A stretch of DNA of 64,000 nt from Noviherbaspirillum suwonense (GTDB taxonomy: Bacteria; Pseudomonadota; Gammaproteobacteria; Burkholderiales; Burkholderiaceae_D). Below, piece by piece: positions 51,765 through 61,674 of this stretch. A program made the position numbers and the translations under genes. Position 1 is the stretch's first letter; every line of letters starts with the position of its first letter. The stretch covers positions 16,858 to 80,857 of the forward strand of contig NZ_FXUL01000028.1 of assembly GCF_900182955.1 (NCBI RefSeq), written 5' to 3'. Under the pieces are notes generated by a model. That model saw only the letters and a list, made by a program, of their open reading frames with translations, was not told the origin of the DNA and searched no databases.

Positions 51765-51908
51765 CTGCTTGTCCTTTTATCCAAGTGGGAACACTGCCCA
51801 GTCTGCACTTCACACCGCATGCTGCCAGACCCGCGGCCCCGAAGGTAATCAGCAAAGCCCCCAATCCCGTGTCGGCGCATTCCTACCGCGCGGGCGCTTT
51901 CTTCCGGA

Positions 51909-52691
51909 TCAGGACTCCCTGCCCGCGCCGATGTCCGCAAAGTCACCGCGCAGCCGGCGCACTCCGGCGGCCAGCAGGCTCACATCCAGGCCGACCGCGA
52001 CAAAGGTGCAGCCCAGCGCCAGGTAATGCCGCGCCAGCGCCTGGTCGGTGTTCAGGATGCCGGCCGCCTTGCCGCTGGCGACGATGCGGCGTATCGCGTC
52101 GTCGATCGCGGCCAGCACATCCGGATGGCCGGCGTCGCCGCGATGGCCCAGCGACGCGGCGAGATCGGCCGGACCGATGAAGACGCCGTCGACCCCGTCG
52201 ACCGCGCAGATCGCGTCGAGGTTGTCGAGCGCGGCACGGGTCTCGGCCTGCACCAGCAGGCACACCTGGTCATTCGCATGGTCCAGGTAATCGGCCTCTG
52301 CGCCCCAGCGCGACACCCTGGCGACGAAGCTGCCCACGCCGCGCCTGCCCTGCGGAGGATAGCGGGTCGCCGCCACCAGGCGCTGCGCCTGCGCGGCATC
52401 GTCGACCATCGGGACAAGCAGCGTCTGCGCGCCGATGTCGAGCAGCTGCTTGACCAGCGCCGTGTCGTCGCTGACCGCGCGCACCACCGCGTGGCCCGGA
52501 TAGGCGGCCACCGCCTGCAGCTGCGCAAGCATGCTGCGCACGTCGTTCGGCCCATGCTCGCCGTCGACCAGCAGCCAGTCGAAGCCGGCGGTCGCGCAGA
52601 TCTCGGCGGTGTAGGGATTGGCGAGGGACATCCACAAGCCGATCTGCGGCTGGCGGGCTTGTAGGGCGGACTTGAACTGGTTGCGATGCAT
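51909..52691 (-). CDS. HpcH/HpaI family aldolase
   Basis: A 260-residue class II pyruvate-type aldolase of the HpcH/HpaI family. The start is ATG at 52691 after GGAGTGTGCC. Core motifs are GLWMSLANPYTAEICATAGF near residues 18-37, DWLLVDGEHGPNDVRSMLAQ, LLVPMVDDAAQAQRLVAATR (glutamate/aspartate metal ligands), and GVDGVFIGPADLAASLGHRG. These match 2,4-dihydroxyhept-2-enedioate and 2-keto-3-deoxy-type aldolases. The DNA also has an overlapping antisense frame that runs on for 1032 codons; it is a shadow. The aldol acceptor is not fixed by sequence. The family name does not imply that an aromatic-degradation pathway is present; none is seen here. Confidence 0.92.
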   Translation of the reverse strand: MHRNQFKSALQARQPQIGLWMSLANPYTAEICATAGFDWLLVDGEHGPNDVRSMLAQLQAVAAYPGHAVVRAVSDDTALVKQLLDIGAQTLLVPMVDDAAQAQRLVAATRYPPQGRRGVGSFVARVSRWGAEADYLDHANDQVCLLVQAETRAALDNLDAICAVDGVDGVFIGPADLAASLGHRGDAGHPDVLAAIDDAIRRIVASGKAAGILNTDQALARHYLALGCTFVAVGLDVSLLAAGVRRLRGDFADIGAGRES

Positions 52692-52865
52692 GGCACACTC
52701 CGTGGCGCTGGTCGGACCTGCATGGTAACGGCAATCGGCATGCGAACGCATCGTGGCAACGTGGCGTCGTTGCATACCTTCGTCCATCACGACCATCGCA
52801 ATCCGCCGGGCAGCCCGCCGCGCTATCATTCGCGTCACCGACAAGCCAAGGCCGCCAATCACTCC

Positions 52866-55016
52866 ATGCACTACGCGCTGACGCCCCGCACCTTCCTGTA
52901 CAGCCATTATTTTTCCACCGGGCTGCGCATCGCCACCGGCGTCCTCGGCCTGACCCTGCTGACCCTCTGGGCCACGCGGCTCGACCTGGCGATGGTGGTC
53001 TGCATCGGCGCGCTGTGCACCAGCCTGATGGACCTGCCCAGTCCCCTGCGCCACAAGTTCAACGAAATGCTGGCCAGCGTGCTGCTGGGCTCCGCGGTCA
53101 CGCTGGTCATCAGCCTGTGCGCGCCGGTCCACTGGCTGCTGGGCATCATGGTGGCGCTGGTGAGCTTCTTCGCCAGCATGATGGTGGCATTCGGCCGCAA
53201 GGGCCTGCCGCTGCAGTTCGCCGCGCTGTTCGTCATGTCGCTGGCCATGCAGACCGAGCTGCGGCCGCTGCAGGCGCTCGCGCATGCCGGCCTGTTCATG
53301 GCTGGCGGGCTGGCCTACCTGGCCTATGCCATCGCGATTGCCTGGATGCTGCGCCGGCGCATCAAGGAACAGGTGCTGGCCGAGGCGCTGTATGAACTGG
53401 CGCTGTATGTCAGCACCAAGGCCGGATTCTACGATGTCCATGTGGACCTCAACACGCAGTCGAATGCGCTGATCCGCCGCCAGGTCGTGCTGGCCGAACG
53501 GCAGCAGGCGGCGCGCGACCTGATACTGCGCGGCCCGCGCACCGAACGCGACAAGGTGCTGGTGCAGGTGCATTACGCGATGCTGGACCTGTACGAGCTG
53601 GTGCTGGCGACCTACACCGACTATGCGCTGCTGCGCCGCCAGTTCGCCGATGCCGACGTGCTGACCTGGATGCGCGACCTGATCGCCAAGGCCGCCACCG
53701 ACATCGAGTCGCTCGCGTTCGCGATCACCAGCCACCGCCCGTCGGTGCAGCGGGTCAGCTACGCGGCGGAGCTGAAGGCGCTGTCGGCTGCGCTGGAGGA
53801 AATGGAGACGATGGAGCGGCAGCCTGTCGGCGAGGAGGCGCTGGCCATGCTTCGTTCCTCGTTCAGCCGCATCAGCGGCATGGTCGGCATGATCGCCCAG
53901 CTGCACCGCGCCACGCAGCCGGATGCCGAAGGCCTGGAACTGGCGCCGGCCAACGACATGACGCCTTTCCTGACGCAGCAGAAATACGAGTTCGGCGTGC
54001 TGCGCCAGAACATGCGGATGGATTCGCCGATCTTCCGATTCTCGCTGCGTGTGCTGCTGGCCGTGGGCCTCGGACTGCTGGTGGCCGAACACCTTCCCTA
54101 TGCGTCGCATGGCTACTGGATCGTGCTGACCATTGCCGTGATCCTGAAGCCGACCTTCAGCATGACCCGCCAGCGCCGGCGCGACCGCGTCGTCGGCACG
54201 CTGGTCGGCTGCGGGCTGACCGCGCTCATCCTGCATGTCACCCGCGAACCGGCGGTGCTGCTGGGCCTGCTGTTCATCGCCACCGCCGCCGGACCGGCGT
54301 TCGTCCAGATCAAGTACCGCTATACCGCGGTTGCCGCCAGCATGCAGATCCTGCTGCAGATGAGCCTGCTGCTGCCCGACAGCAGCCATGTCGTCAGCGA
54401 GCGCCTGCTCGACACCCTGATCGGCGCGGCCATTGCCACGCTGTTCAGCTTCGTGCTTCCTAGCTGGGAATACCGCACGCTGCCGGGCCTGCTGCGCAAC
54501 GTGCTGCAGGCCGGCGTCGACTACATCGCCGCGGCGCGCGAGCTGCTGCAGGCGCGGGTCGAGAACGACTTCGTCTACCGCCTGCGGCGCAAGCAGTTCA
54601 CCGACCACCTGGCCGCGCTGTCGGCAGCGCTGATGCGGATGCAGGACGAGCCGGCCAGCAAGCGGCGCGCGGTCGAGGAGATCAACCAGTTCATCCTGCA
54701 GAACTACCTGGTGGCGTCGCAGGTCGCCGCGATCCGGCTGCTGCTGCGCAACCACGCGGACGCGCTGCCGCGCGAGACGGTCAATGCGTGGCTGGACGAA
54801 GCCTGCGACCGGGCAAGCCTGACGCTGCAGCAGGCATTCGCCGCGCTCGATTCCGGCGTCGCGCCTGCGCCCGTCCCCGCCGAAACGGTGGAAGCGCATG
54901 GCGCCTGGTCGGGCTGGGCGCCGCTGAAACGCCGCACCAGGATGCTGCTGACGGATGCGCGCAAGGTTGGGCTGCAGGCGGCAGCCGTCGCGCGGGCGCT
55001 GCGGCAAGCGCCATGA
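52866..55016 (+). CDS. FUSC-family inner-membrane protein (YccS/YhfK-like)
   Basis: A 716-residue inner-membrane protein of the FUSC/YccS family, thought to be aromatic acid or drug exporters. Two blocks of membrane segments are separated by a long cytoplasmic middle part: the first block covers residues 20-165 (for example ATGVLGLTLLTLWATRLDLA, then MVVCIGALCTSLMDL) and the second about residues 390-550 (LRVLLAVGLGLLVAEHLPYA, then SHGYWIVLTIAVILKPTF). The FUSC signature KPTFSMTRQRRRDRVVGTLV near residues 428-447 is clear. The ATG at 52866 is preferred because the sequence upstream of it is leader. There is no partner HlyD-type gene. Confidence 0.9.
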   Translation: MHYALTPRTFLYSHYFSTGLRIATGVLGLTLLTLWATRLDLAMVVCIGALCTSLMDLPSPLRHKFNEMLASVLLGSAVTLVISLCAPVHWLLGIMVALVSFFASMMVAFGRKGLPLQFAALFVMSLAMQTELRPLQALAHAGLFMAGGLAYLAYAIAIAWMLRRRIKEQVLAEALYELALYVSTKAGFYDVHVDLNTQSNALIRRQVVLAERQQAARDLILRGPRTERDKVLVQVHYAMLDLYELVLATYTDYALLRRQFADADVLTWMRDLIAKAATDIESLAFAITSHRPSVQRVSYAAELKALSAALEEMETMERQPVGEEALAMLRSSFSRISGMVGMIAQLHRATQPDAEGLELAPANDMTPFLTQQKYEFGVLRQNMRMDSPIFRFSLRVLLAVGLGLLVAEHLPYASHGYWIVLTIAVILKPTFSMTRQRRRDRVVGTLVGCGLTALILHVTREPAVLLGLLFIATAAGPAFVQIKYRYTAVAASMQILLQMSLLLPDSSHVVSERLLDTLIGAAIATLFSFVLPSWEYRTLPGLLRNVLQAGVDYIAAARELLQARVENDFVYRLRRKQFTDHLAALSAALMRMQDEPASKRRAVEEINQFILQNYLVASQVAAIRLLLRNHADALPRETVNAWLDEACDRASLTLQQAFAALDSGVAPAPVPAETVEAHGAWSGWAPLKRRTRMLLTDARKVGLQAAAVARALRQAP

Positions 55017-55129
55017 CGGGCAGCGCTGCCCGGAGGCGCGCGCAGTAGGTCAGGAGCGGCTGCCCGTGCCGGCTTGACGGCGCAGGCCAGGTGCCGAGCC
55101 TGCCGCACCCGTCGCACCCGTCGCACCCG

Positions 55130-57952
55130 TCAGTCGGCGTCGCCCTGCCCGCCCAGCAGCTTCAGCAGCGCATCGGACTCGATCGGCTTGACCAGGTGGT
55201 GGTCGAAGCCGGCCGCGCGGGAGCGTTCGCGGTCTTCCTTCTGGCCATAGCCGGTGACGGCCACGATCAGCGCGCCGGCGGTTTCCGGCCGCGCGCGCAG
55301 CCGCCGCGCGACTTCGTAGCCGTCGATGCCAGGCAGGCCGATGTCCAGCACCACCGCATCCGGCACGAAGGATTGCGCGATGGCGAGCGCGGCCATGCCT
55401 TCGTAGGCAATCTCGACGTCGTTCCCGCCAAGCTTCAGCATCATCGCCAGCGCGTCGACCGCGTCGCGGTTGTCGTCCACCACCAGGATCCGGCGCGCCG
55501 GCGGCGCGGCAATGGTCGCCGGCACGCCGGCGTCGGCCGTCCGCGCGATACCCGGCGCCGGCAGCCGCACCACGAATTCGCTGCCCATGCGTTCGCCGGC
55601 GCTGTGCGCCTCGACCGTGCCGCCATGCAGCTCGGTCAGCTGCTTGACCACCGACAGGCCGATGCCCAGCCCGCCCAGCGACCGGTCCAGCGAACGCTCG
55701 GCCTGCAGGAACAGGTTGAACACATGCGGCAGGATCTGGGGCGACATGCCGACGCCGTTGTCGGCCACGCGTATCACCAGCCAGGCGCCGTCGCGCTCCA
55801 GGCTCACGCGGATGATGCCGCCGGCCTCGGTGTACTTGGCCGCATTGTTGACCAGGTTGCCGATCACCTGCGTCAGGCGGGTCGAATCGCCGCGCAGCAT
55901 CTGCTGCTGCGACAGCCCGTGCGTTTCCAGCCTGTGGCCGCGCGCCTCCAGCAGCGGCCGGTTCATTTCGATCGCGCGCAGCACCATGGCGGCGGCGTCG
56001 ACCTGCTCGTCGCGCAGCGCGATCTTGCCGGTGGAAATGCGGGACACGTCCATCAGGTCGTCGACCAGGCGCGACAGGTGGCGGGTCTGGCGGTCGATGA
56101 CTTCGCGCGCTTTCCTGACCTGCGGCGGCGCATCCGGCGACACCAGCTCCATGATCTTCACCGCGCTGGAGATCGGCGCCAGCGGATTGCGCAGTTCATG
56201 CGCCAGCATTGCCAGGAATTCGTCCTTGCGCTGGTCCGCCAGCAGCAGCGCCACTTCGGCGCGCTTGCGTTCGCTGACATCGAGCACGATGCCGCTGCTG
56301 CTTCCCGGCGCGTCGGCACGGCTGTCGGCCTTGCCGCGCACTTCGATCCATCGCGCCTCGGCGCCGCCCGCCGGCGGCAGCTCGACCTCGCAGCGATAGG
56401 ATGCATGCCGGACCAGCGCGTCCTCCGCCATCTCGCGCAGCCTGGCGCGGTCGGCCTCGGGCAGGAAACACCAGTCGCCGCCGTCGCTGCGCCAGGCTGC
56501 GCCGAAGAGGACCGTGGCATTGTCCGAAAAACGGGTCTCGCCGCTATGCAGGTCCCAGGTCCATGCGGCCATGTTTGCGGCCTGCAGGCCCTCGCGCAGC
56601 CGCTCCTCGCTTTCACGCACCGCACGCTCCGCCTGTTCCAGCGGCGTCAGGTCGGTATTCGTGCCGAACCACTGCACCACGCTGCCGCCGGCATCGCGCA
56701 GCGGCGCCAGCTGGGTCAGGAAGCGGCGCGCCTGGCGGTCGGCGCCGCGCATCGAGATGGTCAGGGAAAAAGCTTCGCCGCTGGCGATGCCTGCGCGCCA
56801 CTGGCTGATGACGCCGGGCGTGTCCGCTTCGTCCAGCGACTGCCGCCAGCCGTCGCCCGCAGCCTGGCCCGGCGCAATGCCGGTGTAGGCGTACCAGCGG
56901 TCGTTGTACCATTCCACCTCGCCGGCGGCGCTGGCGATCCAGGCCATCTGCGGAATCGTGTTGGCAAGCTGGTGGAAGCGCTCGCTTTCGTTCTGGAGCT
57001 GCGCATGCTGCCGATGCAGCCGGTCCACCATGTGATTGATCGAATGGGCAAGGCTCGCCACTTCGCGGCTGCCGCGCACTTCCGCACGGCGTCCGCCGAA
57101 GCCGTCGCGCACGACGCTGCTGGAGAAACCCTCCAGCCGGCGGAGGTCGTGCGTCAGCGCCAGCGCCAGGCGCGCGCCCAGCAGCAGCACCGCGGTGGCC
57201 AGGGCCAGCACCACCGCCAGGATCAGCGCGTAATGCGGCAGCAGCGCGCTGTAGTCGACCGGGCTGGCGCCAGTGCGCACCAGGGTCAGCCCCAGGTCGC
57301 TATAAACCGGCGGCACGCTGACCGCGCGCTGGCTTTCGGACGATCCGGCCTTGCGCCCGCCTGCGACCAGCCGGATCGCACGATCCTTTTCGATGTCGTC
57401 CAGCCGCACCTTGTAGATCAGCGCGCCTTCCGGCGTCTGCGTGCGGGTGTAGCGCAGCAGCCGGACGGCCAGCAGCTCCGGCCCATCCGGCGCATCCATC
57501 ACCGTCGCCGTGTCGACAGCCTTCTCGAGTTGCCGCCGCAGCCATGCCAGCTGCGCCGGTGAAAACTGCGCGCCGCTGCTTTCGCTGATCGCATTGCCCT
57601 CGAAGTCGGTCAGCATCAGCTGCACCGGCACGCCGTTGACCTGGCGCGCGCCGTTCAGATAGGGCCGCAGATAGGTCTCGCGGCCGGCGCTGTCGACCAG
57701 CGCATTGGCGAGGATCGCGCTGTCGGCGACCTCGCCCAGCCGCGTCGCCAGCGCCTGGAGCGAACCGTGGACGCTGGCTTCGTGGAAGTCCATTTCCTTC
57801 GTCTGCAGCGCCCGCAAGCCGGATGCATGCTGCTGCGCCACCAGCGCCCAGGATGCGAACAGCGTCAGCAGCAGCGCGGCGGCCGCCAGCGCCGCCGCCG
57901 AGAATGCGAAGCGGCGCGCAAGGCTGCCGGCGGCGAGGCGGTCGAACAGCAT
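55130..57952 (-). CDS. Hybrid sensor histidine kinase/response regulator with PAS domains
   Basis: A 940-residue membrane hybrid kinase. By position: membrane segment about 17-39; a periplasmic sensor 40-238; membrane segment about 240-262; HAMP about 263-315; PAS-like domains about 325-440 and 450-560; HisKA with the phospho-histidine at 585 (LAHELRNPLAP); HATPase with NNAAKYTEAG, DNGVGMSPQ and GGLGIGLSVVKQL; and a receiver domain 820-940 with phospho-aspartate at 870 (VVLDIGLPG) and KPIE lysine. All catalytic residues are present. Its start is one base after the stop of a periplasmic binding protein gene on the same strand, so the binding protein probably feeds the periplasmic sensor. No output regulator with a DNA-binding domain is adjacent. 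Confidence 0.94.
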   Translation of the reverse strand: MLFDRLAAGSLARRFAFSAAALAAAALLLTLFASWALVAQQHASGLRALQTKEMDFHEASVHGSLQALATRLGEVADSAILANALVDSAGRETYLRPYLNGARQVNGVPVQLMLTDFEGNAISESSGAQFSPAQLAWLRRQLEKAVDTATVMDAPDGPELLAVRLLRYTRTQTPEGALIYKVRLDDIEKDRAIRLVAGGRKAGSSESQRAVSVPPVYSDLGLTLVRTGASPVDYSALLPHYALILAVVLALATAVLLLGARLALALTHDLRRLEGFSSSVVRDGFGGRRAEVRGSREVASLAHSINHMVDRLHRQHAQLQNESERFHQLANTIPQMAWIASAAGEVEWYNDRWYAYTGIAPGQAAGDGWRQSLDEADTPGVISQWRAGIASGEAFSLTISMRGADRQARRFLTQLAPLRDAGGSVVQWFGTNTDLTPLEQAERAVRESEERLREGLQAANMAAWTWDLHSGETRFSDNATVLFGAAWRSDGGDWCFLPEADRARLREMAEDALVRHASYRCEVELPPAGGAEARWIEVRGKADSRADAPGSSSGIVLDVSERKRAEVALLLADQRKDEFLAMLAHELRNPLAPISSAVKIMELVSPDAPPQVRKAREVIDRQTRHLSRLVDDLMDVSRISTGKIALRDEQVDAAAMVLRAIEMNRPLLEARGHRLETHGLSQQQMLRGDSTRLTQVIGNLVNNAAKYTEAGGIIRVSLERDGAWLVIRVADNGVGMSPQILPHVFNLFLQAERSLDRSLGGLGIGLSVVKQLTELHGGTVEAHSAGERMGSEFVVRLPAPGIARTADAGVPATIAAPPARRILVVDDNRDAVDALAMMLKLGGNDVEIAYEGMAALAIAQSFVPDAVVLDIGLPGIDGYEVARRLRARPETAGALIVAVTGYGQKEDRERSRAAGFDHHLVKPIESDALLKLLGGQGDAD

Positions 57953-57953
57953 G

Positions 57954-59159
57954 CTACCGGCCAGCCGGGACGAGCACGCCGTCCGGGCGGAAACGGGCCA
58001 TCAGCAGCTGCTCCGGGCCGAGCGCCTCGTGCCGGCTGCGCGTGAAGGGCGGGTTGTAGCGACGCACCAGGCCGCGGTAGCTTCCCAGCCTCTCCAGTGC
58101 GTCCCGCACCGCCGGCCGCTCGGCGCTGCCGGCCTTCTCGATGGCCCGCGCCAGCAGGTGCACGCCGTCATATGCGTGGGCGACGCCGACCGGCGCCTGG
58201 ATATCCTCGATGCGGCGCACCGGCGACAGCGTCGCCACGGTCTTCATGAAGGCAGCCAGCGGTTTCGGATCGGCCTTGAAGAAGCTGAACGTCTGGATCA
58301 CCGAAAAGTCCACCTGCTGCAGCGCCGGCCCGGCCTGGCCCACGAAATTGCCGCCCGTGACGCCCCAATGGCTGATCACGGGCAGCCTCTGTGCCGGCGG
58401 CAGCGCGGCGATCTCCTTGACCAGGATCGCGGCCTCGTCGTCATTGGCCACCAGCACGACAGCCTGGGCGCCGGCTGCCAGCAGGCGCTGGTAGCCCGGC
58501 ATCAGCGTGCTGTCGCGCCAGTTGTACCAGGCAGTCTGGACGATGCTTGCACGGCCCTTGCCGCTGCCGGCATAGCGGTCGGCTGCCGCCTGGTTGCTGC
58601 GGCCCCACGAGGTGCTGGTCAGCAGCAGGCCGACGCGATGCAGGCCGCGCTGCTCCGCGCTCCTCAGCATGTGCGGCATGGCCAGGCTGTCGCGCAGCGA
58701 CACGCGGAACATGTAGTTCGGCTCGCTGCCATTGTCGACGATCGCGTCGGCCGACGACCAGACCGCGATGAACGGCAGCTTCGCCGCCGCCAGCGTGGGC
58801 AGCTGCTCGATCAGCACCGGGCTGAATCGCCCGCCGAACACGGCGACCAGGTTGGGCATGGCCGCCAGTTCCTTGATATTGCGGATGCCGCGCGCCGGAA
58901 TCGAGCGGTGGTCCCTGGTGACCAGTTCCAGCATGCGGCCGCCGAGCACCCCACCGCCGGCATTGATCTCGGCGATGGCCGTGCGCATGCCCAGTTCGAC
59001 CGCCTGCGCCGAGATGCTGTTGTCGAGCCCGAATTCCGCGTCCAGGCCCACCAGCACCGGCTGCTTGCCTGCGCCATGCGCCGCAGTCACGGTGAGGAAC
59101 AGGAAGAGGAAAAGGCAGCGCAGCCTGCGGCGATGCTTCTGGAACGGAAAAAGCGCCAT
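57954..59159 (-). CDS. Periplasmic ABC-type substrate-binding protein (Peripla_BP_6), linked to kinase
   Basis: A 401-residue periplasmic binding protein of the branched-chain amino acid/amide type. The N-terminus (MALFPFQKHRRRLRCLFLFL then FLTVTAAHGAG) is a signal peptide with no lipobox. The mature start is PVLVGLDAEFGLDNSISAQA, followed by GVLGGRMLELVTRDHRSIPA and NLVAVFGGRFSPVLIEQLPT. There is no ABC permease or ATPase beside it, so it probably works as a sensor partner rather than a transporter component. Its stop is one base before the hybrid kinase start. The ATG at 59159 is chosen by signal peptide quality; two ATGs further upstream (59186 and 59210) are possible. Confidence 0.88.
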   Translation of the reverse strand: MALFPFQKHRRRLRCLFLFLFLTVTAAHGAGKQPVLVGLDAEFGLDNSISAQAVELGMRTAIAEINAGGGVLGGRMLELVTRDHRSIPARGIRNIKELAAMPNLVAVFGGRFSPVLIEQLPTLAAAKLPFIAVWSSADAIVDNGSEPNYMFRVSLRDSLAMPHMLRSAEQRGLHRVGLLLTSTSWGRSNQAAADRYAGSGKGRASIVQTAWYNWRDSTLMPGYQRLLAAGAQAVVLVANDDEAAILVKEIAALPPAQRLPVISHWGVTGGNFVGQAGPALQQVDFSVIQTFSFFKADPKPLAAFMKTVATLSPVRRIEDIQAPVGVAHAYDGVHLLARAIEKAGSAERPAVRDALERLGSYRGLVRRYNPPFTRSRHEALGPEQLLMARFRPDGVLVPAGR

Positions 59160-59274
59160 GTAGAAATCCGGGAAATGGGAGCGCATTTTATCGCAATACA
59201 CATCGGCCACGGTTCACCGGAAGTCCAGTGCTTGCGTGTAACGGCGCAGGTGACCTGCAGGCGGCAGCCGGCGC

Positions 59275-61674
59275 TTACACCCTATCGGCTTCCAGGAAGG
59301 AGTTGTTTCGAAAGGCGGCTTCCATCCTGCCGATCTCCTTCATGACCGCAAATCGCTGAACGGCGTCGGCGATCCCTGCGCACCGGGCCTTCAGCCGCAG
59401 GAAGTCTGCGTATCCGGCGTCGGCATGCCTGCTCTCCGGGTTGATGGACCGCAGTTCGATCAGGACCAGCCATGCATCCCTGATATCGGCGTCCAGCAGC
59501 GCAGCCTCCCCGCGGAACAGTTCAAGTATGTTTGCTCCTTGCGGAAGCCGCAGGTCCTGGCTGCAGGCCAGCGCGTAAAGCACGCGGCCCCGCTCCTGCA
59601 TCGGCAGCGTCGCCAGGGCAGCAAGCAGGAAATGGAATACCCTGCCTCTGCCCCATGTCGATCTTCGTTCCCCGGGCAATAGACCGACCTGGCACAACTG
59701 GTATAGCGCCTCGGCCTTGACCGGATCGGGGAGCGATCCGACCAAGCCGAATGCGCGGTCGACCGACGCGGACACCGACGACGCGACCTGCGGATGCGCC
59801 ATCGGCATCGCCGACACATGCGACAGCACGCCGACGGCGATCCTCCTGCGCGAAACCGGCGCGAACCCATCCGCGATGTCGAGCAGCCAGCCATGCGACC
59901 GGTGCAGCAAATCTTCATCGAAATTCACTTTGGCATAGTTGAGGAAATGCGCCAGCGCGCCCTCGTCCAGCCCCTGTAGGCATTGGAGGATGCGCTTGAG
60001 AATCCGGTCGGCGCCGTCAACGGCCTTATCGGCCAGGTACAGTTGTTGCAGGGTGGCGTCGATATAGGCCCGCGGCAGATAAGCCAGGTGCGCAGTATTC
60101 AGGCGAAGAGACCATCCGCCGGACTTCACCATCTGAAGTTCCCCGGCGTCCGGGTTCAACGCGATCAGCAGGTCGAACAGGACCAGGGAGCGCATATCCG
60201 GGTGAACGGCAGGCAGATGCGCAAGGATTGCGTCGGCGACCTCGGGCTTCAGCGAGCCGTGCGCATGTTTCAGGTAGATCGACAAGGCGATGATGAATCT
60301 TTCGGCCTCCGGCAAACGCTCGACCTGCCGCACCAGGAACCTGACGATCTCCGGCGCATTGCGGCATTCTGTCAGCAGGGTTTTCAGCATGCGGTACAGG
60401 CAGGCAAATGCGCCGTCCCGGCCCACGGTCTCATCCCACAGCGCCTTGAATGCGGCCGCGCTCGTCGGGTCGTCCAGGCACTGGGGGGCCAGCGCAAGGA
60501 GCCTGACCTGCGTCATGCCGCGCCGGTCCGCCGGGATCCGCATGCCGACAGCCATTACCGCCTTGTAGAACGTCCTGAACCTGGCCTGCTGCTCGGGGGC
60601 CGCAGCCAGGCTGAGCGAGCGTGACGCCTCCGAGACCAGCAGCGCGCCGAGGCCGTCGAAGAGGCAGGCCAACTCATGGGTCGACATTATTTCGCATTCA
60701 GGCAGCCATGCCAGCACCCGTTCCATCAATTCGTATGTGAAGCCGGCTTCGAAAGGCCGGGTGAGCGCTTCGTATATGTAGCCGCCGAGTTCCCTCGATA
60801 CGGCATCGCGATGCGCTTCGGGCAAAGCAAGCATCTGGTGAAACAGCTGGTCGGCGAACTGAAGCTGTACCGGCGACGGGTAGGCACCGAGCCGGAATGC
60901 GAGACAGCGCAGCATGCCGGCCTTCCAGAACGGAGGCCAGTCGGCAATGCGCGACAGCACGCCTGCGACAAATACCGATGCGGATGCGTCCTGGCCGCCC
61001 CCGGTGAATTCCCTGCTCATCAGCTCGGCCAGCAATGCCAGCGCGTCCTTATACGCTTGCGGCAAGCCGTCGCCCGGCTCCAGCATCGCTGCCTCGCGCA
61101 GAGGCCCGTCCAGGATGCGGCGCCGCAGACTCGCGAAATCAGGGTGTTTGCGATGGCCTGCCATCAGGTAGATGATCAGCGCCAGCTTCGATTGCGGGTC
61201 CAGCCTGAGCGAGTCGCCGGCGCTGGAGATCGCCGACAGGCAGCCCTTGCCGAGCTTGTATATGTCCGGGCGGTCAGTCACGCAATCCGTAAGCCGCGTC
61301 AGGAAGTAAAGGCGATCGTCGACCGGCAAGCGGTCTCCGGCGCTGTGCATCGCTAGCAGCATCGCCGAAAACAATGCATGGAATGCCACCGGCGACGACT
61401 CGCCCTGAAGGCGCGCGACCTGCGTCTCGAAGTAAAGCCGCACCCGCGCATCGTCGGTCTCGCGATGGAAATAGGGATGCGCCTGCGCCAGGAAGCAGAC
61501 GTCCCGCCGGTCCCCGGACACCGCCACGAGCCGGACGATCCGGCCCATTGCGTCGGCATCGAAATGGCGGCTGCCATCGTCCTGTGGAACGCCGATGGGC
61601 GGCCGAGCGCACGTGGCGAGGCTGCCTGTGACGACGCTGGAAGGCGGCAGCGGCAAGTTGAGGCTCGGATACAT
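59275..61674 (-). CDS. Hypothetical 799-residue helical-repeat protein
   Basis: I do not recognise this protein. It starts MYPSLNLPLPPSSVVTGSLA, with no signal peptide or membrane segment; the first 30 residues are Ser/Pro/Thr-rich. The rest is helical and looks like a chain of HEAT/ARM-like helical pairs (for example FVAGVLSRIADWPPFWKAGM and LLADKAVDGADRILKRILQC-type helices, then YQLCQVGLLPGERRSTWGRG). Cysteines are scattered. Codon use is slightly less G+C-rich than neighbours. The ribosome site GGGAG is eight bases before the ATG. Large helical-repeat proteins with a disordered start resemble type III effectors of plant-associated betaproteobacteria, but this is a resemblance in shape only. 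No hrp-type box is convincing. Confidence 0.6.
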   Translation of the reverse strand: MYPSLNLPLPPSSVVTGSLATCARPPIGVPQDDGSRHFDADAMGRIVRLVAVSGDRRDVCFLAQAHPYFHRETDDARVRLYFETQVARLQGESSPVAFHALFSAMLLAMHSAGDRLPVDDRLYFLTRLTDCVTDRPDIYKLGKGCLSAISSAGDSLRLDPQSKLALIIYLMAGHRKHPDFASLRRRILDGPLREAAMLEPGDGLPQAYKDALALLAELMSREFTGGGQDASASVFVAGVLSRIADWPPFWKAGMLRCLAFRLGAYPSPVQLQFADQLFHQMLALPEAHRDAVSRELGGYIYEALTRPFEAGFTYELMERVLAWLPECEIMSTHELACLFDGLGALLVSEASRSLSLAAAPEQQARFRTFYKAVMAVGMRIPADRRGMTQVRLLALAPQCLDDPTSAAAFKALWDETVGRDGAFACLYRMLKTLLTECRNAPEIVRFLVRQVERLPEAERFIIALSIYLKHAHGSLKPEVADAILAHLPAVHPDMRSLVLFDLLIALNPDAGELQMVKSGGWSLRLNTAHLAYLPRAYIDATLQQLYLADKAVDGADRILKRILQCLQGLDEGALAHFLNYAKVNFDEDLLHRSHGWLLDIADGFAPVSRRRIAVGVLSHVSAMPMAHPQVASSVSASVDRAFGLVGSLPDPVKAEALYQLCQVGLLPGERRSTWGRGRVFHFLLAALATLPMQERGRVLYALACSQDLRLPQGANILELFRGEAALLDADIRDAWLVLIELRSINPESRHADAGYADFLRLKARCAGIADAVQRFAVMKEIGRMEAAFRNNSFLEADRV

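Noticed and set aside
51909..55007. Open frame of 1032 codons on the minus strand across the aldolase and the FUSC gene
   Set aside because: Only the first-to-be-read-last part (51909-52691) encodes a recognisable aldolase; the rest is His/Gln/Arg-rich antisense sequence typical of high-G+C shadows and lies opposite a well-recognised FUSC gene.
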